Shown: positions 52,609 through 62,681 of the stretch, piece by piece
Layout of the letters: each line of letters begins with the position of its first letter
Numbering within the stretch: the stretch's first letter is position 1
Source of the DNA: Bog-950 sp046329515
GTDB lineage: Bacteria; Bacteroidota; Bacteroidia; Chitinophagales; LD1
NCBI GenBank assembly: GCA_046329515.1
Contig: JAXLUM010000001.1
Location: 1,798,001 to 1,862,000, forward strand
Length of the DNA: 64,000 nucleotides
Direction: 5' to 3'
The notes under the pieces: model-generated
Told to the model about the DNA's origin: nothing
Seen by the model: the letters and a program-made list of their open reading frames with translations, nothing else
Databases searched by the model: none
Made by a program: the position numbers and the translations under genes

Positions 52609-52851
52609 TTAGTTTAATTTAATATCACCTTTTTGGTTCAACTCTTTCAGGTAGTTGTAAATACCTTTTTTGTTGATGGTGCGCAGGGCAGATACGCTAA
52701 CCTTTAATTCAATCCATTCATCCAACTCAGGAATGAAGAATCTTTTCTTCTTAAGGTTAGGTAAAAACTTGCGCTTGGTCTTACGGTTCGAGTGAGAAAC
52801 GTAATGGCCGAATAAAGGGCGCTTACCTGTCAATTCACATACTTTACTCAT
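52609..52851 (-). CDS. rpmB: 50S ribosomal protein L28
   Basis: The 80-residue protein starts MSKVCELTGKRPLFGHYVSH, with HSNRKTKRKFLPNLKKKRF and VSALRTINKKGIYNYL, the bL28 blocks. It has the shorter Bacteroidota form. ATG 52851 is used instead of the longer start at 52905, which lies over the promoter. It is the first gene of the operon. Confidence 0.95.
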   Translation of the reverse strand: MSKVCELTGKRPLFGHYVSHSNRKTKRKFLPNLKKKRFFIPELDEWIELKVSVSALRTINKKGIYNYLKELNQKGDIKLN

Positions 52852-52875
52852 GACTTCTTTTTGAATTTGGGAGCG

Positions 52876-52906
52876 CAAATATAAGTGAAAATGATTACAA
52901 AACAAA
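52876..52906 (-). promoter_or_regulatory. Consensus promoter of rpmB
   Basis: On the minus strand TTTG (52903-52906), exactly 19 nt, then TATATTTG (52876-52883). It matches the rpsO promoter in layout and supports the short rpmB start. Confidence 0.85.
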
Positions 52907-53015
52907 CTGAAACCAACAGCTTGCCGTGAATTGTATACACATATTTACACCGTTCGATGACAAATATATCATTCTTTACCGAAAAAACTTGCAAAAATCA
53001 CTGAATTTCAGATTA

Positions 53016-54104
53016 TTAAAGAGGAATACGGCTTTCCACAGCCTGTAGGGTTTCCCTCCTTTTAAGCTTGCCATTTGCCGTTTTAACAAAACGCGGAACT
53101 AACAGTAATTCCCTTGGCCGTATGTGGGGTTGAATAGTATGCAGATAATCAGTGAGTAGCTTAAACTCCTTTTCCGTAATTACCTCTTTTTCAATAACTA
53201 ATACTACTCTTTGCCCAGTTTTTTCATCGGGTTCACCGGCAATAAAGAAAGGCACCAGCATTTGTCCACGCATGGTTTCTTCCAGTTGCTCAGGGTAAAC
53301 TTTAAGCCCCCCTGTGTTAATTACATTATCTAATCTACCCAACCAATCCAATTGTTTACCCTCATAAAGTCTAACTACATCTTTGGTTTGCAATTTGTCA
53401 ACTTCCAGGGCCGGCGCATTTATTAACAGACAATCCTGCTCGTTTACGGACATCTCAATACCGTCTAAAACGGAGTAATACTGTTCGGCAGCTTTTCCGT
53501 TTAAACGCTTTAGAGCAATGTGGCTGATTGTTTCCGTCATGCCATAGGTGGCATAAACACGGTTAGCCATTTTTTGTATTGAAGCTGTTAAACCTGCCGG
53601 AATTTCACTGCCGCCCAGAATAATACATTCAATTTTTTCTGCTTTTCGGAACAGTTCATAGGAATTCTGTACAGGGTACAATTGCATTGGAGTAAGTGCA
53701 GCAAAGTCAATCTTCACATCGTCGGGCAATGCCGCAATAGGATTTGTAGAAGGTTCAATACAAACCAATTGCATTCTATTCACAATGCTGCGCACAATCA
53801 TCATTATACCTCCTATTTTACCGGCAGGCAAACAAAGCAGTGCAGTGTTACCCGGCGTTAATTGCAGATACCGGCAAGTAGCCATAGCACTGTTTATCAT
53901 AGCCTTCTTGCTATGTTTTATAGCTTTAGGTGTACCTGTTGAGCCTGAGGTGTGAACCTCAATATGTGTAACCGAGGGATTATACCAATCGGCAATAAGC
54001 TGCCATATGGTTTGCTTCCATGAAGGGTTTTCTATTGCCATATTCTGTCTGGCAATGTTCACTACTTCATCATCCACAAGTTTATCAAAAGGTATAGTAA
54101 ACAT
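53016..54104 (-). CDS. menE: o-Succinylbenzoate-CoA ligase, short form
   Basis: The 362-residue AMP-forming ligase has the P-loop HTSGSTGTPKAIKHS, the YGMTETISH adenylate motif, GRLDNVINTGGLKVYPEQLE, and the catalytic lysine in KTANGKLKRRE. It activates o-succinylbenzoate to its CoA thioester for menaquinone. It is shorter than the usual about 450-500 residues, lacking part of the N-terminal region. ATG 54104 lies 2 bp after the menC stop, supporting the assignment. Confidence 0.88.
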   Translation of the reverse strand: MFTIPFDKLVDDEVVNIARQNMAIENPSWKQTIWQLIADWYNPSVTHIEVHTSGSTGTPKAIKHSKKAMINSAMATCRYLQLTPGNTALLCLPAGKIGGIMMIVRSIVNRMQLVCIEPSTNPIAALPDDVKIDFAALTPMQLYPVQNSYELFRKAEKIECIILGGSEIPAGLTASIQKMANRVYATYGMTETISHIALKRLNGKAAEQYYSVLDGIEMSVNEQDCLLINAPALEVDKLQTKDVVRLYEGKQLDWLGRLDNVINTGGLKVYPEQLEETMRGQMLVPFFIAGEPDEKTGQRVVLVIEKEVITEKEFKLLTDYLHTIQPHIRPRELLLVPRFVKTANGKLKRRETLQAVESRIPL

Positions 54105-54106
54105 TG

Positions 54107-55138
54107 CTAAACCTCTCCCCAACTTTTAGAAGTGTTATACGCCAACATTCCTTCCGTAATAAACAGTGGACTTTCTACATTGTTATCGTAAAGGCTGCCT
54201 GTGCCTAAGCCCTGGTGCATGGGGCTATCTAAAACTGCCGTCCATTGCGCTATAGCGTTAAGGCCAATGTTCGATTCCAACGCACTGGTAATCCACCAAC
54301 CAATATTGTTTATGCCGGCTTCCATAATAAGGTCGTTACAAACCGAATAGCCCCCAAGCAGACTTGGTTTTAAAATGGCATACTGCGGTTTAATATCAAT
54401 CAACACTTCGGCTTTTTGCCCAAAAGGAGCAGCAATCAATTCCTCATCAACAGCAATGGGAATAACCGGGGTAGCACATAGTTCGCGCATTAATTCAAAC
54501 TGACCCGGCTTCAGCGGCTGTTCGATAGAATGAATTTTAAATTCAGCCAGGCGTTTTAGTTTTTCGTGCACATCGGTGGCATTAAAACCTCCATTAGCAT
54601 CCAGGCGTATTTCAATTATCTCCGGCGGAAATTGTTCGCGTATAAAACTCAGCAGGCGCAATTCATCCTCAAAGTTTATAGCGCCTACTTTTATTTTAAT
54701 GCAGATAAAACCTTCATCCAGCTTTTGCTGAATTTGGCGTAGCATAAAGTCCTTATCGCCCATCCACACTAATCCATTGATAGGTATGCCGGCCTTGCCC
54801 TCGGTAAAGTCCGATTCATAAAGAATTTTACGACCTCCGTTTTCATAATCCAATAGCGCCGTTTCATACCCAAAAGCTATGGAAGGATGTTTTGAAAAAT
54901 CATGTTCAAGTTCCAATTGTCCATTCTCAAAAGCATCGCACACTTCCTGCAACTTAGCTTCATAGGTATTAAAGTCATCTACACTTAAATCTTCAATAAA
55001 GCTGCATTCGCCAATGCCTGTGCTATGCCCGTCACTTAATAACAGGTAATAACCGTTTTTATATTGCATTTGCCCGCGGCTGGTTAATACCGGGCTTTTA
55101 AATTTAAGTGCGTACTTTTTGTACCAGGCTTTCAACAT
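54107..55138 (-). CDS. menC: o-Succinylbenzoate synthase
   Basis: The 343-residue enolase-superfamily enzyme dehydrates SHCHC to o-succinylbenzoate in menaquinone synthesis. Visible are the KxK acid/base motif CIKIKVGA, metal ligands in LDANGG, IEQPL and VDEEL, and the second lysine in AILKPSLLGG. It lies 10 bp after cobB and 2 bp before menE, so the men genes are coupled here. Confidence 0.9.
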   Translation of the reverse strand: MLKAWYKKYALKFKSPVLTSRGQMQYKNGYYLLLSDGHSTGIGECSFIEDLSVDDFNTYEAKLQEVCDAFENGQLELEHDFSKHPSIAFGYETALLDYENGGRKILYESDFTEGKAGIPINGLVWMGDKDFMLRQIQQKLDEGFICIKIKVGAINFEDELRLLSFIREQFPPEIIEIRLDANGGFNATDVHEKLKRLAEFKIHSIEQPLKPGQFELMRELCATPVIPIAVDEELIAAPFGQKAEVLIDIKPQYAILKPSLLGGYSVCNDLIMEAGINNIGWWITSALESNIGLNAIAQWTAVLDSPMHQGLGTGSLYDNNVESPLFITEGMLAYNTSKSWGEV

Positions 55139-55148
55139 TTGTAACTCT

Positions 55149-55835
55149 TTACTGCTTCAGCAGTTCTTTCACCAGCAAATCTACACCAATGCTTGCAGCT
55201 TGTTGAATTACGGTAAGATTCGGAATGCGCGGAACTGCAACCTCATTAGGGTCAATAAGGTATTTTGGTGTATCATAGCCGGTGTAGTTAATTAAGCCCG
55301 CTGCGGGGTATACCACCATGCTGGTTCCTACCACAATAAAAATATCTGCCTTTGCCACTATGGGCACGGCTCGTTCAATTTCAGGCACAGCCTCGCCAAA
55401 CCAAACTATATGCGGACGTAGTTGCGCGCCACGCTCACATTTATCGCCAAGGTTAATATCCTTTGCCCAGTCATATACCAGAGATTCATCAAAAGTGCTT
55501 CGGGCCTTTAGTAACTCACCATGCAGGTGAATAATGTTGGTGCTGCCGCCACGCTCGTGCAGGTCGTCAACATTCTGCGTAATTATGGTTACATCGTATT
55601 TTTCTTCCAGTTCAGCTAACGCATAGTGCGCGCGGTTAGGTTTGCATTCCAATAACTGCCGGCGGCGCTGGTTATAAAAATTAAGCACCAGTTGTTTATC
55701 ACGATACCAACCTTCAGGCGATGCCACATCCTCAATGCGGTGTTCTTCCCAAAGCCCGTTTGAATCGCGAAAGGTTCTTATACCGCTTTCAGCACTTATA
55801 CCTGCCCCGGTTAAAACCGCTATCTTTTTCTTCAT
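55149..55835 (-). CDS. cobB: NAD-dependent sirtuin deacylase (SIRT5-like)
   Basis: The 228-residue class III sirtuin has the NAD loop LTGAGISAESGIRTFRD, catalytic histidine H105 in HLHG, and NVDDLHERGG. Tyr54 and Arg57 (FYNQRR) match the YxxR pair that binds succinyl or malonyl lysine, so desuccinylation is likely. The four zinc cysteines seen in many sirtuins are absent: only one Cys (DKCERG) lies in that region. It overlaps the nlpC/P60 gene by 4 bp. Confidence 0.9.
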   Translation of the reverse strand: MKKKIAVLTGAGISAESGIRTFRDSNGLWEEHRIEDVASPEGWYRDKQLVLNFYNQRRRQLLECKPNRAHYALAELEEKYDVTIITQNVDDLHERGGSTNIIHLHGELLKARSTFDESLVYDWAKDINLGDKCERGAQLRPHIVWFGEAVPEIERAVPIVAKADIFIVVGTSMVVYPAAGLINYTGYDTPKYLIDPNEVAVPRIPNLTVIQQAASIGVDLLVKELLKQ

Positions 55836-56605
55836 AAAACCCGCTTAATAATCTTTAGCTGGTGGCTGTATTTTTTCGTATCGGCGTTATAAATACCAAA
55901 GTGGTCCAATTTATCAATACGCACCTTGCCGCTGGCATGTATAATGCGTTGGTCTTTTAAAATTATGCCAACATGAATTATTCGCCCTTCCTCGTTATTA
56001 AAAAACGCCAGATCGCCGGGCTGACTTTCTTCTAAGAAGTTTATTACTGTTCCTTGTTCGGCCTGTTGATAAGCATCGCGCAGTAGAGGTGTATTCAAAA
56101 ACTTATAAACCACCTGGGTAAAACCGGAACAATCTATACCAAAAGGAGAACGCCCGCCCCATAAATAGGGCGCGTTTATATAGCGCACTGCAATTTTCTC
56201 TAACAGACTGTTGTTTTTACCGGTTTCAGCTAATAGCGCCTGCCCGTTATACACCCACTTCTCCTTTCCTATTTTAAAGTTTAAGCCATCGAAACCCGAT
56301 AAGGTGCTGCCCGCAACAATAGCGCAACTTGCTGATGCGCTGGAGGCAATACAGGCTGATTCTAACGCCACTGAATAAACCGATTCGTTTTGTAAGGAAT
56401 GATCGCGTGCGCTGAGTTCAACATGCTGTGAAGCATCAATCCAGCCTTCATAACCATCATAAGTGTTTCGTATGTTTATCCAGTTGCCTTGCTGGATAAT
56501 TACTTCATATGTTTCGCCAAACAGAAGTTGGCTAACCAATTCGCTTTGGTGGTTAGGTTCCTTACGTAAAGAAATGATACTGAGCTTTGCTATACCAAAT
56601 GTCAT
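55832..56605 (-). CDS. NlpC/P60 cell-wall peptidase with SH3 domains
   Basis: The 257-residue C40 peptidase has two bacterial SH3-like domains (about 1-60 and 70-125) and a catalytic domain (about 130-257). The cysteine is in DCSGF (C159), the histidines are H211 (IHVG) and H223 (IIHASG). It should cleave peptidoglycan stem peptides. No signal peptide is evident (MTFGIAKLSI), so it may act inside the cell on recycled muropeptides. ATG 56605 fits the family. A TAAATTTG box lies 5 nt upstream. It leads the operon with cobB, menC and menE. Confidence 0.88.
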   Translation of the reverse strand: MTFGIAKLSIISLRKEPNHQSELVSQLLFGETYEVIIQQGNWINIRNTYDGYEGWIDASQHVELSARDHSLQNESVYSVALESACIASSASASCAIVAGSTLSGFDGLNFKIGKEKWVYNGQALLAETGKNNSLLEKIAVRYINAPYLWGGRSPFGIDCSGFTQVVYKFLNTPLLRDAYQQAEQGTVINFLEESQPGDLAFFNNEEGRIIHVGIILKDQRIIHASGKVRIDKLDHFGIYNADTKKYSHQLKIIKRVL

Positions 56606-56610
56606 AAACA

Positions 56611-56618
56611 CAAATTTA
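56611..56618 (-). promoter_or_regulatory. -7 element abutting the nlpC/P60 start
   Basis: On the minus strand TAAATTTG matches the consensus and ends 5 nt before ATG 56605, so the transcript would be nearly leaderless. No -33 TTTG is evident. Confidence 0.5.
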
Positions 56619-56818
56619 CCCGCCTCTTTGCTAATAATAAGGTAAGTATCGCCTAATCTATCTACACCGGCCTGTTAGGATTCCCTAAAACGAAGCAAAT
56701 AATTATGTTTGTAAGATGTGGAAAGCAGGGGTTGTTAAATGCAACTATGGGCACTCCTTTTTCCTCTTTAGTTTAGATTTAATGTTGTAACCGAGATTTT
56801 TTCTATTTTCAGATTTTG

Positions 56819-59800
56819 ATGAAGAAAAATTACCCCCTGATGCGTTCACTATTAGTGACCTTGTGCTGTTGCCTTGCTTTATTTTCCGAAGCTCAAATTA
56901 CATGCAGCGTTAGCCTGCAACAAAATTCACCTTGTGCCCCTAAGCCAATATTGGCCCAGGCTACAGCCAGTTCCGTTTCCCCTATTACCCAATATTGCTG
57001 GCGTTTAACCAACTGCGCTACCGGCACTGTTATTTTCCAAAGTTGCGGACCCAACCCCAGCTTTGCATATGTAAACTCAGTAGTGGGCAATTTATGCCTG
57101 CGCATGACTGTGTTTAATTCTGCCGGCGACTCATGTGTGCAAACCATAAATAACATCCTTGTTTCGGGCTCGCCTACCATTGACATGGGAATAAGCAATA
57201 CGGAAGGATGTTGCGGTTTGAATGTGCAGATGCAATGTAATATTACACCCGGTTGCGGCGCAATAGATTCACTGGTTATACAACCGGGTTGCGGCCCAAT
57301 TATTTTCCTGAATAGCTGCCCTTCAGGTATAATTAATATTCCTTACAACTGCTCCTGCCCTCCGGGCGTCTATGATGTAACCGTAGTTGCAAAAAACTCC
57401 TGCGGTTGTTATGCACAGCCTAAAACATATGCTGATACCGTTCACATTATACCTAAACCGGTTGCTTTTTTTACGGCAGATACTACTACGGCCCACTGTG
57501 CCAGCGGCCCGTTAAACGTAAACTTTATGGCCAACAATGCCGGCCCTAATATGACCTATAAGTGGTATATTGACGGTGCCTTACAGCAAAGTTCAACGGC
57601 ACCCGCAGGTTTAAACTTTACCCATTCCTTTCCAATATCAGCAAACTGTTATGATGTTAAACTTGTAGTGGTACATGCTTCGGGTGGAGGCTGTATTGAT
57701 TCAATGGTAATAAGTGACCTGATATGCAATACCAGCACGCCCAGCATTAATATAAGCAGCAACGTAAATACTACCTGTGTTAACAGCAGCACCCCGGCCA
57801 CTATAACCTTAACTGACAATACCGGTGGCGGACCACACACTGTAACCTGGGCCATGCCAGCACCGCTGGGCACCCAAACGGGGCCTACTGCCACTTATAC
57901 CACTACGGCTACAGGCACCTACACCGTGACCGTTAATGCTTCTTATGGAGGCAACTGCTCTGCTACCTTAACGCAGGTAGTTACTACTTTAAATGCCAAA
58001 CCCGTATCTAACTTTACAGTAAGTGATGATTCGATCTGTAAACTGCCAGCATCAGTAACAGCAACAGCAACTCCTTGTGTAGGCTGTTCCTACGGGTGGA
58101 ATTTTTCCGGCATAACTCCTCAGCCACCCAATAGTTCTACTGCAACTGTTTCTTACACCAATAATGGCACTTTCAATATATCATTGGTTACAACAGCGGC
58201 CAACGGTTGCGCCACCACCATTATTAAAAATAATGCGGTTGTAATACGCAGACTTGGTGCGAGAATTGGGATGAACGGCTCCTACGGCTGTCCTCCTAAA
58301 TGTGTAACGTTTACGAACCAAACACCGGCGTTTCCGGGTGAGACTGTTTTACCGACCAACGTTTGCTGGAGTTTTCCGGGATCGGGTATTGCAGGGCAAT
58401 GCAACAATACCATAAACCAATGCTTTGTGCAGCCCAGCTGCTATGATGTGCAGTTAGCAGTAACCACCGTTAGCGGTTGTACGGATACCGTAAAGCTTAT
58501 TGACACAGTGTGTGTGCATGGCCCTCCGGTTTGCTCGGTTATTGCCGACCCTGATACCATGTGCTATGAAGCGGATTCAGTAGCGTTTACAATAATGTGC
58601 GATTCAGCAAACCTTATACACGCTATTTATGGTGATGCCGGTGAAGACTGGGCGCATCCTACTGCCGGCGTTCCTTTTACGTTAGTTCATATGTACCTTG
58701 ATTTTGGCAGCTTTAATGCCATGATAATTACATACAGGGACAGTTGCCTGGGCGACACTTTTGTTATTCCAATTACAGTTTTCCCTCCTGCTGCTAAGTT
58801 TAAAGATTCAACAAGTTGTTCATTAGGCGATAGTATAATATTAGTGAACGAATCGAAATATGCTAACCGATGGACATGGTCGCTTTGTAACGGAGATACT
58901 ATAGGCAGCGCAACCGGCCCTAAGAGCCCTAAAGTAAAAGTTGCTTTATGCGATACTTGTACTATTTCTCTCACTGCCTATAATGATACCACGGGCTGCG
59001 TCCATCAATATACCGAAACCATTAATACGCCTTGCGACTCTGTATCCATATCCCCTTCCGATACTACTTATTGCGGCGGATTTATAACCTTGTTCAATAC
59101 TTCGCCCGACCAGGTATCAAATCTCACTCAATGGGACCTACAAGGCTCTAATGCCATCTCCTGGTCACCCATTAAAGGGCCAAGCTACTCCTATAACCTT
59201 TTAAATCCGGGGTATTATAATCTTGCCATGTTGAATACTACATCCGGTGGATGTAAGGATACCGCCTTTGCCAATGTACACGTATGTAAAATAACGCCGA
59301 ACTTTGGGCCAACGAATGTTTGTTTGCCTGATTCGTTCTACTTCGTTGACTTAAGTAAAGATTCAACCTGCGGAGTTACGCATTGGAACTGGACCTTTGG
59401 CGATGGCAGCCCTGCTGACACTACATCAGCTCCGGTGCATGGTTATGCTAACTCCGGTACATACCAGGTACAATTAACTGTTCGTAATGATTTTGGTTGC
59501 CAGGCTTCTGTAACAAAGTCGGTAGTAGTAGGTGGTTATGTAAACTTCGACTACCAGGTTGATACTACAGTTTGCCCGGGACCTAACAGTACTGTTTGTG
59601 TTACCAATAATACCAGTAGTCCGGGTGTTACTTTAACATGGCAATGGACGGCGCAGACTCCTGCCGGCACCATCGTATCTAACCAAGCCGCCCCGTGTTT
59701 CGGCCCATATAATACAGCGGGTGATTACCCCGTATACATGTTGATGCAAAGCGCTACTTGTACCAGACGTGATACGTTTAATATACATGCTCATTACCCT

Positions 59801-62680
59801 ATCGCTGCCGGCTATATTGATATTGACACTGTAGATTGCCCTAATCCTCCGGTGATTATAACCTTTACTGACACCTCACTTTATAAAGATGGTCTTGCCA
59901 GTTGGAATTTTGGCGGACAAGGGGTAGCCAATTTTGATGTTGCCACCTTCTTCTTTTCGGACCCGGGTAATTATATAATTACAAATACAGTGACAACCAA
60001 TGAAGGCTGCGTTAACACAGCTATTATTGATACGGTTGTAGTATTAGGTCCTTACGGTAATGCTTCGTATTCACCACCGGGTATTTGTTCGTGCAAAGAG
60101 AATGTAGATTACGTTATTAACTCGGTTTATGCGGATACTGTAACGCTCATTTTCGGCTGTAACACGGGCTTTATTGCTACGCCTATAGCAGTACCGGGTA
60201 GCCCGGCGAACCCTGCAGTAACCAATCTTAGTGTTCCTTATTGCATTACAGATACCTGCCAGCCGCAACTTATTTATGCTGACGCCTCAGGTTGCCGCGT
60301 TTTTCAAGATTTGCCTTACATACCGGTTGATAGCCCTGTTATAAAATACTTCTTTGATAACTACGGCGTTTGTGTTCAGGGTACGGTTTGTTTCCGCGAT
60401 TCAACCAAATACAAACTTGGCCCTAACTTCTCGTGGACCACACAACTTTTATGGGACTTTGGTGATGCCTTAGCTTCACCGGCTAATCCTAACACTGATA
60501 CTGTAGCCAATCCATGTCACTATTTTAGTCAACCTGGTGGTTATACGGTTAAGCTATATATATGGAGTAATTTAGGCTGCATGGACTCATTGGTTAGCAC
60601 CATTGTGGTAATACCTGAGTTTCCCATTGCCAACTATACGCAGGACGATACACTGGTTTGTGCCTACTCTCCTGCATGCTTCCACGATTCATCATGGATA
60701 TATCCGCTTACAGGTGCTGACTACTGGGTATGGTGCTGGGGAGATGGAACACCATGCGATACAATTCATGGAATTCCTGATGCCTGTCACATTTATACAA
60801 CAGGAGGCAGCTACAACGTAACAATGTGGGTAGTAGATAGCGTAGGCTGCGGCGATTCGATTGGTTATCGACACATTACCGTGGTAGACAACCCTATTGC
60901 CAGCGCCGGTGGCGACCAAACTATTTGTTATGGTGTTACCACTCAACTTAATGGCAGCGGCACATCCAATTGTCAATGGAGCCCTCCGGGATTAGTATCG
61001 GACCCTAATATTTGTAACCCTACCATTACACTAACACAGAATGACTCGGTAACGTTGATAGTAACCGACCAATACGGATGTGCGGATACAACAACCACAC
61101 ACTTTACTGTGGCGCGGGTTACGGCAGACTTTACTGTAGGGTCTACCTTCTGTTCAGATGATTCGGTTTGCGTAACGGACGCTTCTACCAATATTAATGG
61201 TGTAATAAATGTTTGGCGTTACGACTACGGCGATAACTCTGCATTCCTTTACGGGCAAAATGTTTGTCACAATTATTTTGCGGCAGGCCCCGGCACTTAC
61301 AATATTGAATTGTTTGTAAGTGATACTACCGGTTGTGTGGATTCTATAAGCAAACCGGTTACTATATTGCCTAGCCCGATAGCTAACTTCTCGCTTAACG
61401 ATACCGTAATTTGCAGCGACCAAACTATTTGTATTACGGACCTTACCACCAGCCAGGCGCCAATTAACAGCTGGCAGTGGTACTATGGCGATTTCCCGAA
61501 TACCCCGGTAAATGGAGCCAGCCCTCCTTGCCACCAGTATGCCGCTCCGTTACAAAACAATTACACTATAGCTTTAATAGTAACCGACCAAAACAATTGT
61601 GCTGATACCGCAAGTATTGTGGTCACAGTTAATGAGGTGCCGCAGGCAGATTTTAGCTGGGTTACCAGTTGCGAAACGCAACCTATGCCGTTAACCAGCC
61701 TTTCTACACCGGGCGACGGTGCTATTAACTACTGCGAGTGGACCTTATGGCAAGGCGCTCCTAACCCCGTAATTGATAATAACTGCAATACCTCATTCCA
61801 ATTCCCTCCGGGACAGTTCCCTGTGCAGTTTATTGTAAGAGATGTGAATGGATGTGCTGATACAATAGTCAAAACCGTATTTGTGGATTCGGTTTCTCAA
61901 CTGGTAATTTACCCGGGCGACACCACTATATGCGCAGGCACATCTGTTGACTATAATGTGAGCGGTGTATTTGACCAGGTGGTTTGGACGCCAAACGTTT
62001 GGTTAAGCGACCCGAACAGCTCAACTGTTACCGTTAACCCGTTAAGTAACATAAGCTACATTATTAATGCTGTAAACGGCGTTTGTGCTGCAGCTTCTGA
62101 TACGTTTAGCATACGTGTAATACAACCTATACCAATTGAAGTATTTGCAACACCTGAACAAATTGTGTTGGGCTTAACCTCGAATTTAACTTCGCAAATA
62201 CCGGGTGATATTGACAGCATTATATGGACACCGGAAGAAACACTGGACTGCCGCGATTGTCCTAACCCTATTGCGTTGCCAATTGCAACTACCACTTATA
62301 CCGCCACCATTTACTACAGTGAAAACGGTGTAACCTGCACCAACAGCGCTTCAGTAACTATTACGGTGCTTAACAACTGCGATGATAAGATTGTATACGT
62401 GCCTAACACCTTTACCCCTAACGGTGATGGCATTAACGATATATTCATGATACGCGGTTTAGCGGCCACCAAAATCAACTACTTCCGCATATTTGACCGT
62501 TGGGGCCACCTGGTATATGAAGCCCATGGCGGTGCGCCAAACGAGCCTAAATGGGGCTGGGATGGCACAGATGTGGATGGCAAGAAACTTAATAACGCCG
62601 TTTTCGTTTACACCTATGAGATAGAGTGTATTAACGGAGATGTGGTACATGGACAAGGTAATGTTACACTAGTAAGATAG
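56819..62680 (+). CDS. Giant PKD-repeat surface protein with T9SS type B tail
   Basis: The 1953-residue protein has a signal peptide (about 1-26; MKKNYPLMRSLLVTLCCCLA). Many PKD/Ig-like repeats follow, for example NWTFGDGSPADTT, LWDFGDALASP and CWGDGTPCDT, with boundaries such as NGCADTI and VGCGDSI. It is cysteine-rich, with regular cysteine pairs in the repeats suggesting disulfides outside the cell. The C-terminal about 90 residues (VPNTFTPNGDGINDIFMI ... RWGHLVYEAHGG ... WDGTDVDGKKL) are the gliding-motility-associated CHU_C type B sorting domain. The PorP/SprF gene 11 bp downstream is its likely export partner. Start ATG 56819 follows a TTG. Likely an adhesin; ligand unknown. Confidence 0.9.
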   Translation: MKKNYPLMRSLLVTLCCCLALFSEAQITCSVSLQQNSPCAPKPILAQATASSVSPITQYCWRLTNCATGTVIFQSCGPNPSFAYVNSVVGNLCLRMTVFNSAGDSCVQTINNILVSGSPTIDMGISNTEGCCGLNVQMQCNITPGCGAIDSLVIQPGCGPIIFLNSCPSGIINIPYNCSCPPGVYDVTVVAKNSCGCYAQPKTYADTVHIIPKPVAFFTADTTTAHCASGPLNVNFMANNAGPNMTYKWYIDGALQQSSTAPAGLNFTHSFPISANCYDVKLVVVHASGGGCIDSMVISDLICNTSTPSINISSNVNTTCVNSSTPATITLTDNTGGGPHTVTWAMPAPLGTQTGPTATYTTTATGTYTVTVNASYGGNCSATLTQVVTTLNAKPVSNFTVSDDSICKLPASVTATATPCVGCSYGWNFSGITPQPPNSSTATVSYTNNGTFNISLVTTAANGCATTIIKNNAVVIRRLGARIGMNGSYGCPPKCVTFTNQTPAFPGETVLPTNVCWSFPGSGIAGQCNNTINQCFVQPSCYDVQLAVTTVSGCTDTVKLIDTVCVHGPPVCSVIADPDTMCYEADSVAFTIMCDSANLIHAIYGDAGEDWAHPTAGVPFTLVHMYLDFGSFNAMIITYRDSCLGDTFVIPITVFPPAAKFKDSTSCSLGDSIILVNESKYANRWTWSLCNGDTIGSATGPKSPKVKVALCDTCTISLTAYNDTTGCVHQYTETINTPCDSVSISPSDTTYCGGFITLFNTSPDQVSNLTQWDLQGSNAISWSPIKGPSYSYNLLNPGYYNLAMLNTTSGGCKDTAFANVHVCKITPNFGPTNVCLPDSFYFVDLSKDSTCGVTHWNWTFGDGSPADTTSAPVHGYANSGTYQVQLTVRNDFGCQASVTKSVVVGGYVNFDYQVDTTVCPGPNSTVCVTNNTSSPGVTLTWQWTAQTPAGTIVSNQAAPCFGPYNTAGDYPVYMLMQSATCTRRDTFNIHAHYPIAAGYIDIDTVDCPNPPVIITFTDTSLYKDGLASWNFGGQGVANFDVATFFFSDPGNYIITNTVTTNEGCVNTAIIDTVVVLGPYGNASYSPPGICSCKENVDYVINSVYADTVTLIFGCNTGFIATPIAVPGSPANPAVTNLSVPYCITDTCQPQLIYADASGCRVFQDLPYIPVDSPVIKYFFDNYGVCVQGTVCFRDSTKYKLGPNFSWTTQLLWDFGDALASPANPNTDTVANPCHYFSQPGGYTVKLYIWSNLGCMDSLVSTIVVIPEFPIANYTQDDTLVCAYSPACFHDSSWIYPLTGADYWVWCWGDGTPCDTIHGIPDACHIYTTGGSYNVTMWVVDSVGCGDSIGYRHITVVDNPIASAGGDQTICYGVTTQLNGSGTSNCQWSPPGLVSDPNICNPTITLTQNDSVTLIVTDQYGCADTTTTHFTVARVTADFTVGSTFCSDDSVCVTDASTNINGVINVWRYDYGDNSAFLYGQNVCHNYFAAGPGTYNIELFVSDTTGCVDSISKPVTILPSPIANFSLNDTVICSDQTICITDLTTSQAPINSWQWYYGDFPNTPVNGASPPCHQYAAPLQNNYTIALIVTDQNNCADTASIVVTVNEVPQADFSWVTSCETQPMPLTSLSTPGDGAINYCEWTLWQGAPNPVIDNNCNTSFQFPPGQFPVQFIVRDVNGCADTIVKTVFVDSVSQLVIYPGDTTICAGTSVDYNVSGVFDQVVWTPNVWLSDPNSSTVTVNPLSNISYIINAVNGVCAAASDTFSIRVIQPIPIEVFATPEQIVLGLTSNLTSQIPGDIDSIIWTPEETLDCRDCPNPIALPIATTTYTATIYYSENGVTCTNSASVTITVLNNCDDKIVYVPNTFTPNGDGINDIFMIRGLAATKINYFRIFDRWGHLVYEAHGGAPNEPKWGWDGTDVDGKKLNNAVFVYTYEIECINGDVVHGQGNVTLVR

Positions 62681-62681
62681 A

